The notes under the pieces: model-generated
What the model was told of the DNA's origin: nothing
What the model saw: the letters and a program-made list of their open reading frames with translations, nothing else
Databases searched by the model: none
In this document: positions 26,377-34,825 of the stretch, piece after piece
Layout of the letters: each line of letters starts with the position of its first letter
Numbering within the stretch: position 1 is the first letter of the stretch
Source: Thermoplasmata archaeon
Lineage (GTDB): Archaea > Thermoplasmatota > Thermoplasmata > Lutacidiplasmatales > UBA184
Assembly (NCBI GenBank): GCA_021823345.1
Contig: JAKAOF010000002.1
Location: forward strand, 52,792 to 116,017
Length of the DNA stretch: 63,226 nt
Reading direction: 5' to 3'
Position numbers and translations under genes: made by a program

Positions 26377-27635
26377 TGTTGGGGACGAAACCCTTCGTCC
26401 TGGACGAAGCGGCGCGACGGGCCGCCGAAGCGGTTCGCGGGCTGAGCACGCCACTGTGCGCCGAGTGTTCGGGTCGCTTCTTTGGCAAGATCGGTCACGG
26501 GCTCACCAACTCTGAGCGTTGGGATGCGATCATGCGTGAGCTCGACCCGCAGGGGGCCGCGCGCTCGAACGGAGAGGGCTGCGGTCTCTGCTCCGGAGCG
26601 TTTGGACGGATCGGAGATTGGGTCGATCGGGCCCGACGGAGCGTGGCAGATTATGAATGGGCGAGTTTCCTGTGCGGGTCCCGCTGGGCCCCGGAAACGC
26701 TTGCCCTGGAGGAGGCCCTGTGGGGCGAAGTGGCTACTTCTTGGGGAGAGAGCATCCGGACTGCGTTCAATCGGGAGTTCGGAAAGGCACTCGGGGTCGC
26801 GACCGGGGCGGTCGCCCGGCAGGAGAATCCCGACGTGCTCTTCGTGGCCGACATCTCGGTGGGCCAGATCGAACTCACGATCGCCTCGCTCCACTTCCTT
26901 GGAAGGTACCGAAAGCTTGACCGGACGATCCCCCAGACCCGCTGGCCCTGTCGGGAATGCCGCGGCCGCGGTTGCCGGCGTTGCAACGGGACCGGCAAGA
27001 TGTACGAGACGAGCGTGGAAGAGCTCATTGCGGGCCCCCTGAACCAATCCCTCCGAGGAACGGGTCACCGCTTCCACGGCATGGGACGGGAGGATATCGA
27101 TGCCCGCATGCTTGGCCGAGGACGCCCCTTCGTGGCCGAGATCTTGTCCCCCCATGTGCGCACGATGGATGCGACCGCCGCGGAGAAGGAGATCAACGCC
27201 TCGGCCGGCGGGCGCGTCGAGGTTCTCGAGCTCACCCCCTGTGCCCCGCTGGACGTCCGGCGGGTCAAGGAAGAAAAGCATGACAAGAGCTATCGTGTCG
27301 TGGTCCGAGGGAGCCCAGGGGAGGAAAAGATTAAAGAGGCGGTGAACATGCTCTCCGGACGCGAGCTGGTCCAACGGACCCCGGTGCGGGTAGCCCACCG
27401 GAGGGCCGATCTGATGCGGCATCGCAGCATCAAGGAGATGAAAATGACGCAGATGGGAGAGGGAACGTTCACCCTGGAGATCCGAGCCGAGGCAGGGACC
27501 TACATCAAGGAGTTCGTCACGGGGGACAACGGTCGTACCCAGCCGAACCTTTCCGAGGTGCTAGGGATCCCCCTGAGCGTGGTGGAACTCGATGTGACAG
27601 CGATCCACGATGAGAAGGAGGACGGAACATGGTGA
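26376..27635 (+). CDS. pus10: tRNA pseudouridine synthase Pus10
   Basis: The protein has 419 residues. Zinc-binding cysteines occur near the N-terminus (LCAECSG; GCGLCSG), followed by a THUMP-like region and the Pus10 catalytic domain. Characteristic stretches are WPCRECRGRGCRRCNGTGK, the catalytic region GREDIDARMLGRGRPF (Asp240/Asp242), and the C-terminal TYIKEFVTGDNGRTQPN. It makes pseudouridine at tRNA positions 54 and 55 in archaea. It overlaps taw1 by one base group (TGATG) and rpl21e by seven bases. Confidence 0.93.
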   Translation: MLGTKPFVLDEAARRAAEAVRGLSTPLCAECSGRFFGKIGHGLTNSERWDAIMRELDPQGAARSNGEGCGLCSGAFGRIGDWVDRARRSVADYEWASFLCGSRWAPETLALEEALWGEVATSWGESIRTAFNREFGKALGVATGAVARQENPDVLFVADISVGQIELTIASLHFLGRYRKLDRTIPQTRWPCRECRGRGCRRCNGTGKMYETSVEELIAGPLNQSLRGTGHRFHGMGREDIDARMLGRGRPFVAEILSPHVRTMDATAAEKEINASAGGRVEVLELTPCAPLDVRRVKEEKHDKSYRVVVRGSPGEEKIKEAVNMLSGRELVQRTPVRVAHRRADLMRHRSIKEMKMTQMGEGTFTLEIRAEAGTYIKEFVTGDNGRTQPNLSEVLGIPLSVVELDVTAIHDEKEDGTW

Positions 27636-27931
27636 AGAGTTCGAAGGGGTTTAACAGCCGAACGCGCGGGATTCTGACGAAGAAGGTCCGTGAGAAGGGG
27701 ATGCCTCCTCCGAGCCACTTCATGCGGGAGTTCGCACAAGGGAGCAAGGTGATCATCCGCTTGGAAGCCGCCGACCAGAAGGGGATGCCACACCCGCGTT
27801 ACCAGGGCAAGGTCGGTGTCGTCATCGGACACCGGGGCCGGGCCTATGAGGTGGAGTTCTACGACGGTGGGAAGCGCAAACTGGTGATCTCCCACCCCAC
27901 GCACCTTGTCCCCGCGGATGGCGTTCAATGA
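27629..27931 (+). CDS. rpl21e: 50S ribosomal protein L21e
   Basis: The protein has 100 residues. It begins 'SSKGFNSRTRGILTKKVREK' and contains 'PHPRYQGKVGVVIGHRGRAY' with a C-terminal ISHPTHLVP, the standard L21e pattern. It is a basic protein of the large ribosomal subunit. It overlaps pus10 upstream and rpoF downstream (ATGA), a gene order conserved in many archaea. Confidence 0.96.
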   Translation: MVKSSKGFNSRTRGILTKKVREKGMPPPSHFMREFAQGSKVIIRLEAADQKGMPHPRYQGKVGVVIGHRGRAYEVEFYDGGKRKLVISHPTHLVPADGVQ

Positions 27932-28242
27932 CGGACCCCGTCCCGCTGTTCAAGGTCAAGGAGATGCTTACCGAGGTCTCGACGGAGCGGACGCTCCAGC
28001 GGGAGGGTGTCTCCGCGCTGCAGCACGCCGAGGGTGCACAGAAGATCGAGCCCCCGGCCTCCAAGTCGCTCTTCGAGGCGTTGAAGGCCCTTCCGTTCCT
28101 GAACGACAACCTCACGGTGAAGATCGTCGACATCCTTCCCGAGACCCCGGAGGAGGTTTGGCTCCTCTTCCCGAAGGACAGCCTGCCGCTCGACGAGACC
28201 CAGGTTCGAACAGTACTCGACACGATCGCAAAACATCGGTGA
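27928..28242 (+). CDS. rpoF: DNA-directed RNA polymerase subunit F (Rpo4)
   Basis: The protein has 104 residues. It matches archaeal Rpo4/RpoF, which pairs with Rpo7 to form the polymerase stalk: an N-terminal 'KVKEMLTEVSTER', a central helix and the HRDC-like C-terminal part 'VKIVDILPETPEEVWLLFPK'. Start overlaps the L21e stop. Standard archaeal neighbourhood (L21e, RpoF, DUF655, RsmA) supports the call. Confidence 0.93.
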   Translation: MTDPVPLFKVKEMLTEVSTERTLQREGVSALQHAEGAQKIEPPASKSLFEALKALPFLNDNLTVKIVDILPETPEEVWLLFPKDSLPLDETQVRTVLDTIAKHR

Positions 28243-28266
28243 AACGGTGCAACCGGGGGGATTTAG

Positions 28267-28812
28267 ATGGAGAAACGCGCCTACGTCCTCGATTTTCTAC
28301 CCTCGGGTTGGCCCTCCGACCGGAACTTTAGCCGCGAGCCCGTAGCGATCGGCCTCGGGGAAGAGGAGTTCAAGATCCTCGAGATCTTGATCAAGCCCAA
28401 CGACAAAGTGAATCCGGGGGACCGCTTGGTCCTCCCCCCGAACGAGAACCCGACTCCCGCGGTGGACCACGTGAAACGCCGTCTTTCCTATCCCGACATC
28501 ACGACGGCGGCGAAGTCCGAGCTCCCTAATGCCATCGAGACCATCGTGCTGGCGAACCCGGCCAAGTTCCTCCGCTTCTTCAACGAGGCCCAGGCCATCA
28601 CCCGCCGTTTCCACATGCTGGAGCTCCTGCCCGGAATCGGGAAGAAGTCGATGGATGCCATCGTCCGAGAGCGGGTGAAGGCGCCCTTCGCAAGCTTCGA
28701 GGACCTCGAGCAGCGGGTCAGCATCCGGCACCCTCAGAAGCTCATCGCCGCCCGGATCGAGAAGGAACTTTCCGGTGAAGAGGAGAAGTACCGAGTCTTC
28801 GTCCCCCGTTAG
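28267..28812 (+). CDS. DUF655 protein with helix-hairpin-helix motif
   Basis: The protein has 181 residues. An N-terminal OB-like part ('GLGEEEFKILEILIKPND') is followed by a helix-hairpin-helix 'LLPGIGKKSMDAIVRER' near residue 118. DUF655 proteins are archaeal, lie between rpoF and rsmA and are thought to bind RNA or DNA; their exact role is unknown. It starts 24 bases after rpoF. Its last 38 bases overlap the longest reading of the next gene. Confidence 0.88.
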   Translation: MEKRAYVLDFLPSGWPSDRNFSREPVAIGLGEEEFKILEILIKPNDKVNPGDRLVLPPNENPTPAVDHVKRRLSYPDITTAAKSELPNAIETIVLANPAKFLRFFNEAQAITRRFHMLELLPGIGKKSMDAIVRERVKAPFASFEDLEQRVSIRHPQKLIAARIEKELSGEEEKYRVFVPR

Positions 28813-29704
28813 GTCCCGGTCCGCTCCGCATCCTTCGGCCCTTCCTCAGGACATCGAGGGTGCCCTACGGGCGATGGACCTCACGCCGTCCCGGCGATGG
28901 GGTCAGAATTTTCTGGTGAGCGAGGCGGAAGCGCAGGCGGAGGCCGCGCTTGTCGACCTCCCCCCGGAGAGTTCGGTCGTGGAGATCGGCGGGGGACTCG
29001 GTATCCTTTCCAAGGCGTTACTGGATCGCGGCTTCCGTCCGCTGAGCATCGTCGAGATCGACCCGAAGCTCGCGTCGCTCCTTGAACACAACCTCAAGCA
29101 GCGGGCCACGCTGATCCGGGGAGATGCCCTCACGGTACCCCTGCCGCCCGCGCAAGCCTACGTCGGGAACCTGCCGTTCTCGGTGGCCGTCCCCCTCCTG
29201 CTCCGGCTTCTCGAGGTGGGCATCGAGCACGGGGTGTTCCTCGTCCAACGGGAGGTCGCCGAACGATTGGCCGCCGAACCCGGAGGACGGGATTTCGGGC
29301 CGCTCACCATTCGGGGCCGTCTTGAAGGAGAGTTCCGCATCGCCCGGATCGTCCCGCGGGCGGTCTTCTTTCCGTCCCCCAAAGTGGACGGTGCGGTCGT
29401 GGTCTACCGCCGCAGTCCCATCGAGCCAGCACCCCTCGATGCCGCGCTCACGATGCAGCTCGTCCATCGCGTGTTCAACTGGAGGCGCAAGCAACTCCAA
29501 CGTACCTTGCCGTCGGTCCTGGAGGAGTGGGGATTCGCCCCTGAGTCGTTGTCCCGGATCCTCGAGGAAGCCCAGATCCCCTCCGGATGGGAGCAGATGC
29601 GGCCCGAAGAGCTGACCCCGGAAACCTGGGTGCGAATGGCCAATGGTTTTGTCCGGATGCGGCCGCGAAGGACAAAGTCGGGCCCGCGCGTTGGGCAAGC
29701 CTAA
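28775..29704 (+). CDS. rsmA: 16S rRNA dimethyladenosine transferase RsmA/KsgA
   Basis: The protein has 309 residues from the GTG at 28775. The substrate motif is WGQNFL, the SAM site is 'VVEIGGGLGILSKALL' and the catalytic motif is GNLPFSVAVPLL (NLPF instead of the usual NLPY). It dimethylates two adjacent adenosines near the 3' end of 16S rRNA during 30S assembly. The GTG start overlaps DUF655 by 38 bases. An ATG at 28874 would remove the helix 'DIEGALRAMDLTPSRR', which aligns with the family's usual N-terminus, so the longer form is preferred. Confidence 0.92.
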   Translation: MKRRSTESSSPVRSRSAPHPSALPQDIEGALRAMDLTPSRRWGQNFLVSEAEAQAEAALVDLPPESSVVEIGGGLGILSKALLDRGFRPLSIVEIDPKLASLLEHNLKQRATLIRGDALTVPLPPAQAYVGNLPFSVAVPLLLRLLEVGIEHGVFLVQREVAERLAAEPGGRDFGPLTIRGRLEGEFRIARIVPRAVFFPSPKVDGAVVVYRRSPIEPAPLDAALTMQLVHRVFNWRRKQLQRTLPSVLEEWGFAPESLSRILEEAQIPSGWEQMRPEELTPETWVRMANGFVRMRPRRTKSGPRVGQA

Positions 29705-29743
29705 AAACCCTCTTAGTATGGGGAAGCTCGGGAGGGACCTCAC

Positions 29744-30634
29744 ATGCCAGAAGGAGTCGTGTACATCGATGGTGAATTCGTCAGCCCGAACGATGCAAAA
29801 ATCTCGGTCTTCGACCATGGCCTGCTCTATGGAGACGGGGTCTTCGAGGGGATCCGGTTCTACAACGGCCGGATCTTCAAGCTCGCAGAACATGTCGACC
29901 GGCTCTTCGCCTCGGCGGAGAAGATCGGTCTCACCGTCCCCTGTTCCAAGGAAGAGTTCGCTCAGCTCGTGCTGAAGACGACTGCGAAGAGCGGTCTGCA
30001 TGACGGCTATCTCCGCCCCCTTGTCACGAGGGGATCCGGGGATCTCGGTCTCGACCCCCGTAAGTCAAAAAAGTCCTCGATCGTGATCATCTGCTCGACG
30101 ATCAACCTCTACGGCAGCAAGCACGAGACGGGCCTGAACGCGATCGTGGCCTCCGTTCGCCGGACGCCACCGTCCTCGCTTAACCCGAACATCAAGTCGC
30201 TGAACTACCTCAACAACATCCTCGCGAAGAGCGAGGCGAACGTGAAGGGAGCTGACGAGGCGATCATCCTCGACCAGGAAGGATACGTGGCGGAGGCCTC
30301 CGCCGACAACATCTTCGCGGTCAAGGGAGGGGTCGTCTACACTCCCCCGACCGTCACGAACCTGGTCGGGATCACGCGGGGAACCATCCTCGACATCTCC
30401 AAGGGCACCTACGAGACCCGGGTGGAACGGTTCAAGGTGGATTTCCTCCTTAAGGCCGATGAGGTATTCATCACCGGGACCGGAGGAGAGGTCGCTGGGG
30501 TCGTCGAGATCGATGGCCAGAAGATCGGAGTGGGCGTCCCGGGTCCGGTGACGAAGGACCTGCAGAAGAAGTACTTCGCCTTGGTGCGCAGCACCGGGGT
30601 CCCGATCCCTTCCGCGGGGAACAACGGCCACTAG
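29744..30634 (+). CDS. ilvE: Branched-chain amino acid aminotransferase (class IV PLP)
   Basis: The protein has 296 residues. Family blocks are 'VSVFDHGLLYGDGVFEGIRFY' in the variant ISVFDHGLLYGDGVFEG, the PLP lysine in NIKSLNYLNNILAK, and EASADNIFAVK near residue 187. It transfers amino groups to 2-oxo acids of leucine, isoleucine and valine in the cytoplasm, completing the pathway begun by the leu-type genes on the other strand. D-amino acid aminotransferase and 4-amino-4-deoxychorismate lyase share the fold, but 'YGDGVFEGIR' and the full length favour IlvE. Confidence 0.88.
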   Translation: MPEGVVYIDGEFVSPNDAKISVFDHGLLYGDGVFEGIRFYNGRIFKLAEHVDRLFASAEKIGLTVPCSKEEFAQLVLKTTAKSGLHDGYLRPLVTRGSGDLGLDPRKSKKSSIVIICSTINLYGSKHETGLNAIVASVRRTPPSSLNPNIKSLNYLNNILAKSEANVKGADEAIILDQEGYVAEASADNIFAVKGGVVYTPPTVTNLVGITRGTILDISKGTYETRVERFKVDFLLKADEVFITGTGGEVAGVVEIDGQKIGVGVPGPVTKDLQKKYFALVRSTGVPIPSAGNNGH

Positions 30635-30688
30635 GGCGCCACGGCGTACGGGCTGAGTCGGCCCAGGCCATTCCCGTTCCCGAGGGGA

Positions 30689-30695
30689 ATAAATA
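30689..30695 (+). promoter_or_regulatory. TATA box of the AmrS-like gene
   Basis: ATAAATA is centred 26 bases before the GTG at 30718. The spacing predicts a leaderless mRNA starting on that GTG, and this supports the non-ATG start. Confidence 0.65.
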
Positions 30696-30717
30696 GCCCT
30701 GCGACCCTCGTTCGGTC

Positions 30718-31770
30718 GTGACCAAGGAGGCCGAACTCTACGAGGCCCTTCCGAACGGGAAGGTGCGGTGCACCGCCTGCGCTCGGTACTGTGTCGTGCC
30801 GGCGGGCTCGCACGGGTTCTGTTACGTTCGCGAGAACGTCGACGGACGGCTCTACCTATCGGTCTACGGCCTGGCGGCGGCGGTCCAGGTCGATCCCATC
30901 GAAAAGAAGCCCTTGACGCACTTCATGCCCGGTCGCAGGGTCTTCGGGATCGGGACCGTGGGTTGCAACTGGCGCTGCCAATACTGCCAGAACTTCGAGG
31001 TGAGCCAGGAACGGGAGGCGTGGGGTCGCACGCTGACTCCCCAGCAGGCGGTCGAGTGGGCCCTCCGACAGCACTGCCAGGGCATCACGTTCACCTACAA
31101 CGAGCCCACCATCTTCATCGAGTATGCCCGCGACATCATCGAGGAGGCCCATGCGCACGGCCTCTTCGCGAACTTCGTGACGAACGGGTACATGACCCCC
31201 GAGGCCACCCGGTTCCTCCGAGGAAAGCTCGATGCCGTCTCGATCGACTTCAAGGGAAGCGGGGAGTCCGACTTCATGCGAAAGTACATCGCGGTGAAGG
31301 ATCGGAAACCGATCCTACGGACCATGAAAGAGCTCGCCGAAGGAGGGACCCACGTAGAGGTGACCAATCTCATCGTCCCCCGGGTAGGGGACCACGACGG
31401 ACCTTTGCGTTCCCTGGCACGCGAGATCCGGGAAAACCTCGGGCCAGAAACTCCCCTCCATCTCCTCCAGTGGCACCCGGACTATCAGATGATGGACCTG
31501 CCGGTCACGCCGGTGGCCACGCTAGAGCGGTTGCACGGGATCGCCCGGTCCGAGGGACTGGAATACGTTTACCTGGGGAACATTTGGGGACACCCCCTTG
31601 AGAACACCTATTGTCCCAAATGCGGCGACATGGCCGTCAAGCGAAATGGGTTCTACATCGAACAGTGGCGCCTGGCTCCCGGGAACCGGTGCTCCCAGTG
31701 CGGACATCGCATCCCGATCGTTGGCGAATTACTGCCCGACTATGAACCCACCCATGTAACGGCACTCTAA
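30718..31770 (+). CDS. amrS: AmmeMemoRadiSam-type radical SAM enzyme (AmrS)
   Basis: The protein has 350 residues. It begins with a zinc-like CTACARYC pair, followed by the radical-SAM motif GCNWRCQYCQNFE (Cys83, Cys87, Cys90), the 'FTYNEPTIFIEYARDI' block and a C-terminal zinc ribbon (YCPKCG...CSQCGHRIP). It resembles pyruvate formate-lyase activating enzymes but belongs to the archaeal AmmeMemoRadiSam group, whose substrate is unresolved. The usual AMMECR1 and Memo partner genes are not adjacent here. Confidence 0.87.
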   Translation: MTKEAELYEALPNGKVRCTACARYCVVPAGSHGFCYVRENVDGRLYLSVYGLAAAVQVDPIEKKPLTHFMPGRRVFGIGTVGCNWRCQYCQNFEVSQEREAWGRTLTPQQAVEWALRQHCQGITFTYNEPTIFIEYARDIIEEAHAHGLFANFVTNGYMTPEATRFLRGKLDAVSIDFKGSGESDFMRKYIAVKDRKPILRTMKELAEGGTHVEVTNLIVPRVGDHDGPLRSLAREIRENLGPETPLHLLQWHPDYQMMDLPVTPVATLERLHGIARSEGLEYVYLGNIWGHPLENTYCPKCGDMAVKRNGFYIEQWRLAPGNRCSQCGHRIPIVGELLPDYEPTHVTAL

Positions 31771-31871
31771 GCCGGCGTAGGGAACGCATCGTTGATCGAA
31801 CCCACGGAAAGATGGTCACGTCCCATCTTCAGAATCCGCCCCGGGGAATTGTGCTCAAGTCGCGGCATCTT

Positions 31872-31901
31872 AAGGGCGAACGCCCGACTTCCTTCGCCCT
31901 T
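31872..31901 (+). terminator. Nine-base-pair hairpin downstream of amrS
   Basis: AAGGGCGAA and TTCGCCCTT pair perfectly around a 12-base loop, about 100 bases after the amrS stop and about 120 bases before the J-domain gene. A pyrimidine stretch (CTTCTCC) follows. It may mark the end of the amrS transcript or a leader structure of the next gene. The rest of 31771-32018 shows only a weak TATA-like CTTAAAT near 31979. Confidence 0.35.
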
Positions 31902-32018
31902 CTTCTCCACTCAGACCCATTTTCGAATAGGATCTTCAATCTAGGAGAGCCACTAAGAGATTGCCGTGGCGCTTCAGCGCTTAAATCAACCCCGGGCATA
32001 ACTATTGGAGAGGAAGAG

Positions 32019-32945
32019 ATGCCCGAGCCGAGCCCCTACGAGGTCTTGGGGGTATCCCGTGACGCGTCTCCTCGTCAAATCAAGGCGGCCTACTGGAAAT
32101 TGGCCCGCCGACTGCATCCAGACAAGAATGACGGGTCCCGTGAGTCAACGATGGCCTTCGAAGACTTGCAGGTCGCCTACGATACGCTCCGAGACCCCGA
32201 GAGGCGTCAACTGTACGATATGCAGCACCCCGTCCGAGAGCCCCCACCTCCTACCCCATCACGAAGTCGACCCAAGGTCGCAGAACCGCAAGGGTCCCGG
32301 GACGAAACGGACACCCCCCGATTCCCGGCGGGATGGATGATCCAAGACCCCAACGACTCGTGGGACGCCCCGAACAAGGCCCACAAACGACCCATGTCCC
32401 ATTCCGACCTGACCCGTATGCGACGGTGCAGTGAGGCATTGCCACTGGTACCTGGAGAGAAGATCCTCGCCTGCTGGCGGGCCACCTATGAGAAACGCGG
32501 ACCCGGCGTAGCGAGGTTCCAAGGTTTCCTCTTCCTGACCAACCAGCGCGTGATGTTCTCTCACTGGGTCGGGATTGGGAACCTTGGGGCGGCCGAACTG
32601 ATCCCGAGAGCTACGCTGCGACTGGACCGACCACAGTTCATCCCGTACACGGCGAAATACCTGGGTTGGGTCGGATACGACCTCATCCGCCTTTCCTACG
32701 ACAACGTCGCCGATGTCCTGTTCAAGTTCCGGCAGGTTACGGAAGAGTTGATGGCGAAAAAGGAATCCTCGAAAGGGTCGTCCACGCTTCCTTCCGAGAA
32801 CGAAGCAATGGGGAACCAAGACGAGGATAGCCCGTTACCCGACCCGGATCATGACGGGGGCCTTCGGTCCTGCCCGCATTGCAACGCCTTGATCGAGGAA
32901 GGGACGTCGACCTGCCGCCGGTGTGGAAACCTCCTCGACGGGTAA
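32019..32945 (+). CDS. J-domain protein with GRAM/PH-like middle and C-terminal zinc ribbon
   Basis: The protein has 308 residues. The ATG at 32019 follows GGAGAGGAAGAG and begins directly at the J domain ('SPYEVLGVSRDASPRQIKAA', HPD at 33-35); a longer frame to 31812 adds no domain. A Pro-rich linker is followed by a region with 'GFLFLTNQRVMFSHW' (~residue 175), the pattern of GRAM/PH-like domains. A zinc ribbon CPHCNAL...CRRCGNLL closes the chain. There is no Cys-rich DnaJ zinc domain or substrate-binding domain, so this is a J-protein that probably recruits Hsp70 to a specific site rather than a general DnaJ. No dnaK or grpE is adjacent. Confidence 0.8.
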   Translation: MPEPSPYEVLGVSRDASPRQIKAAYWKLARRLHPDKNDGSRESTMAFEDLQVAYDTLRDPERRQLYDMQHPVREPPPPTPSRSRPKVAEPQGSRDETDTPRFPAGWMIQDPNDSWDAPNKAHKRPMSHSDLTRMRRCSEALPLVPGEKILACWRATYEKRGPGVARFQGFLFLTNQRVMFSHWVGIGNLGAAELIPRATLRLDRPQFIPYTAKYLGWVGYDLIRLSYDNVADVLFKFRQVTEELMAKKESSKGSSTLPSENEAMGNQDEDSPLPDPDHDGGLRSCPHCNALIEEGTSTCRRCGNLLDG

Positions 32946-33104
32946 TCGCGGACCCCCCGGTAATATCGACGATTGTTGCCCCTCGATGAAAGGTTCGAAC
33001 GTCGGAGAAGTGTCCCAATACCGCTCTTCAGAGGAACCCACACGCTCTACGAACGAAGTCGAGTCCACCGAGGCCTGGAAGTGCGGCCCGTCCCATCGCG
33101 ACGG

Positions 33105-34724
33105 TCACTCTGAGGACCCGGTTCCGGCCGGGAGTTTGGCGACATCCGTGGACGCCCCCCATCCCCGGTACAGGAGGTCACGCGCAATGGCCAGACGAGC
33201 GAGCTCCTGCGGGGCCTCCGGGCGAGAGGACAGCCACAATCTCACTCCGCTGGACACGGCCTTCTTGATCAGGGAACTTTCGCAGGTTACGGACGTGGCG
33301 GAGACTCCCACCTCGATCGGGACCTCATGCTTTGCCAAGATGTTCCAGGGCAAGTGGAGGATTCCCGCGTCGAGGTCTTCCAGATGGCCTAGGTACACCG
33401 GCCGATGGTGTTCCTTCGCGGAGATGAGGAGTTCTTCCAACGCCGAAGGCTGCGAAAATCCCGCAGGTCCGGGGCGTAGGATGAGGTAATCACAACTCGC
33501 CCAAGGAAGCTCTGCTTCGGCGAGTTCCGGGAGATCGCCCTCGAGTCCCCACGCGACGAAGGAGGAAGAACGGGAGGAGCGAGCATCGCTCGCATGCTCG
33601 GAAGCGTGCCGAGCACGAACTCCACCCAACAGGTGTAGTCCCAGTTTCTCGGCTTCGCCAAGCCACTCCCGTTGAACGGCGGGGGAGTCGAACGTCGGCA
33701 CGTGAATATGGATTTCCCCCGAAGGAAGGAAGTTGTCGGGTTGTGCGGGCAGTTTCCCGGCCTGGGCGGCCTCTACCTCGCCCGAGTTCTCCCGTAACTC
33801 GGGTCGAATGTAGGGAAGCCCGATCAACGAGTAGAGCGTCGCCTCGTCCGGAGTGGGCACCGTGGTCCCATCTCGCGTCACCCCATACTCGTTGATGCTC
33901 AGGCCCCGTTGCAGGGCCATCGACCGGGTCCGGACGTTGTGGTCCTTGGATCCGGTGAAGTACTGGAGCGCCGCCGCATAGGACTCGGGAGAGACCACTC
34001 GAAGGTCGACCTGCACCCCGGATTTGAGGACCACGGTGGCCCGAGTCTCTCCGCTCATCCGGATGTTCTCGATAATGGGAAGTTGCACGAAGGCGGCGAT
34101 CAGCTCAGCGGCGTGCGCGGAAGTGGCCAGGATATCGAGATCCCCCACGGACTCCCGTCGTCGCCGAAGGCTGCCCGCGTAGGTCAGACGTTCATGCGGG
34201 ACCGGTATCTGTTGGATGGATCGCAGGAGGTCATCCGCGATGCTCTGGGCCACCGGTAGGCTCAGCCGACCCCGCGAGGGAAGGGATACGGCTGCAGCGC
34301 GAAACTGTGCGATGCGCTTCGGTCCGAACCCCTTGAGACCTGTGAGACGTTCCGCATCGATCGCCTTAACCAGTTCTTCCGGGCTCGTCACCCCGAGCTC
34401 CATCATGAGACGCCGGGTCGTCTTGGGCCCGAGCCCTTCGAGGTGCATCAAGCGGATGACCCCGGGAGGATGGCCCAATTGGAGCCGCTCCAGGTACGCC
34501 ACCTTGCCGGTGTCGAGATACTCCTCGATCTTCTTTCCGATCGCGGGACCGACCCCCGGGAGAGCGTGCAGGCGGCCCTCACGGCGGAGGATGCTAAGGT
34601 CATCGGGAGCCTGTTCCAAGGTCCGCGCGGCGCGCCGATATGCCTCGGGCTTGAAGCGCTCCCCCTCCAGGTCGAGCAGGTCCGCGATCTCGAAGAATAT
34701 CCGGGAGATTTCCTCGTTGACCAT
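33105..34724 (-). CDS. polX: DNA polymerase X family protein with degenerate PHP domain
   Basis: The protein has 539 residues. Helix-hairpin-helix motifs are at ~53-70 (LPGVGPAIGKKI) and ~95-135 (LEGLGPKTTRRL, LKGFGPKRIAQ). The nucleotidyltransferase site is AGSLRRRRESVGDLDIL with Asp195 and Asp197, and the third carboxylate Asp240 is in QVDLRVV. It should fill short gaps in base-excision repair. The C-terminal PHP domain keeps HIH (339-341) but lacks the later metal ligands of active PHP exonucleases (the 'DHS', 'SxH' and 'STDAH' blocks read otherwise), so 3'-5' exonuclease activity is doubtful. A TATA-like CTTTTTAGC on the minus strand lies ~26 bases before the ATG. Confidence 0.9.
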   Translation of the reverse strand: MVNEEISRIFFEIADLLDLEGERFKPEAYRRAARTLEQAPDDLSILRREGRLHALPGVGPAIGKKIEEYLDTGKVAYLERLQLGHPPGVIRLMHLEGLGPKTTRRLMMELGVTSPEELVKAIDAERLTGLKGFGPKRIAQFRAAAVSLPSRGRLSLPVAQSIADDLLRSIQQIPVPHERLTYAGSLRRRRESVGDLDILATSAHAAELIAAFVQLPIIENIRMSGETRATVVLKSGVQVDLRVVSPESYAAALQYFTGSKDHNVRTRSMALQRGLSINEYGVTRDGTTVPTPDEATLYSLIGLPYIRPELRENSGEVEAAQAGKLPAQPDNFLPSGEIHIHVPTFDSPAVQREWLGEAEKLGLHLLGGVRARHASEHASDARSSRSSSFVAWGLEGDLPELAEAELPWASCDYLILRPGPAGFSQPSALEELLISAKEHHRPVYLGHLEDLDAGILHLPWNILAKHEVPIEVGVSATSVTCESSLIKKAVSSGVRLWLSSRPEAPQELARLAIARDLLYRGWGASTDVAKLPAGTGSSE

Positions 34725-34825
34725 CGAGAGGGGACTACGGACAGGTCAGCTAAAAAGGTCCGCCTCGGGGTCGCGGGCGCTGTTCGCCCCATGGATAAGG
34801 TCAATTGCCCCCGGAGGTGCTTCCG

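Noticed and set aside
31812-32018. N-terminal extension of the J-domain gene
   Set aside because: It contains no domain, crosses a hairpin and an AT-rich promoter-like stretch, and the ATG at 32019 has a purine-rich site just upstream.
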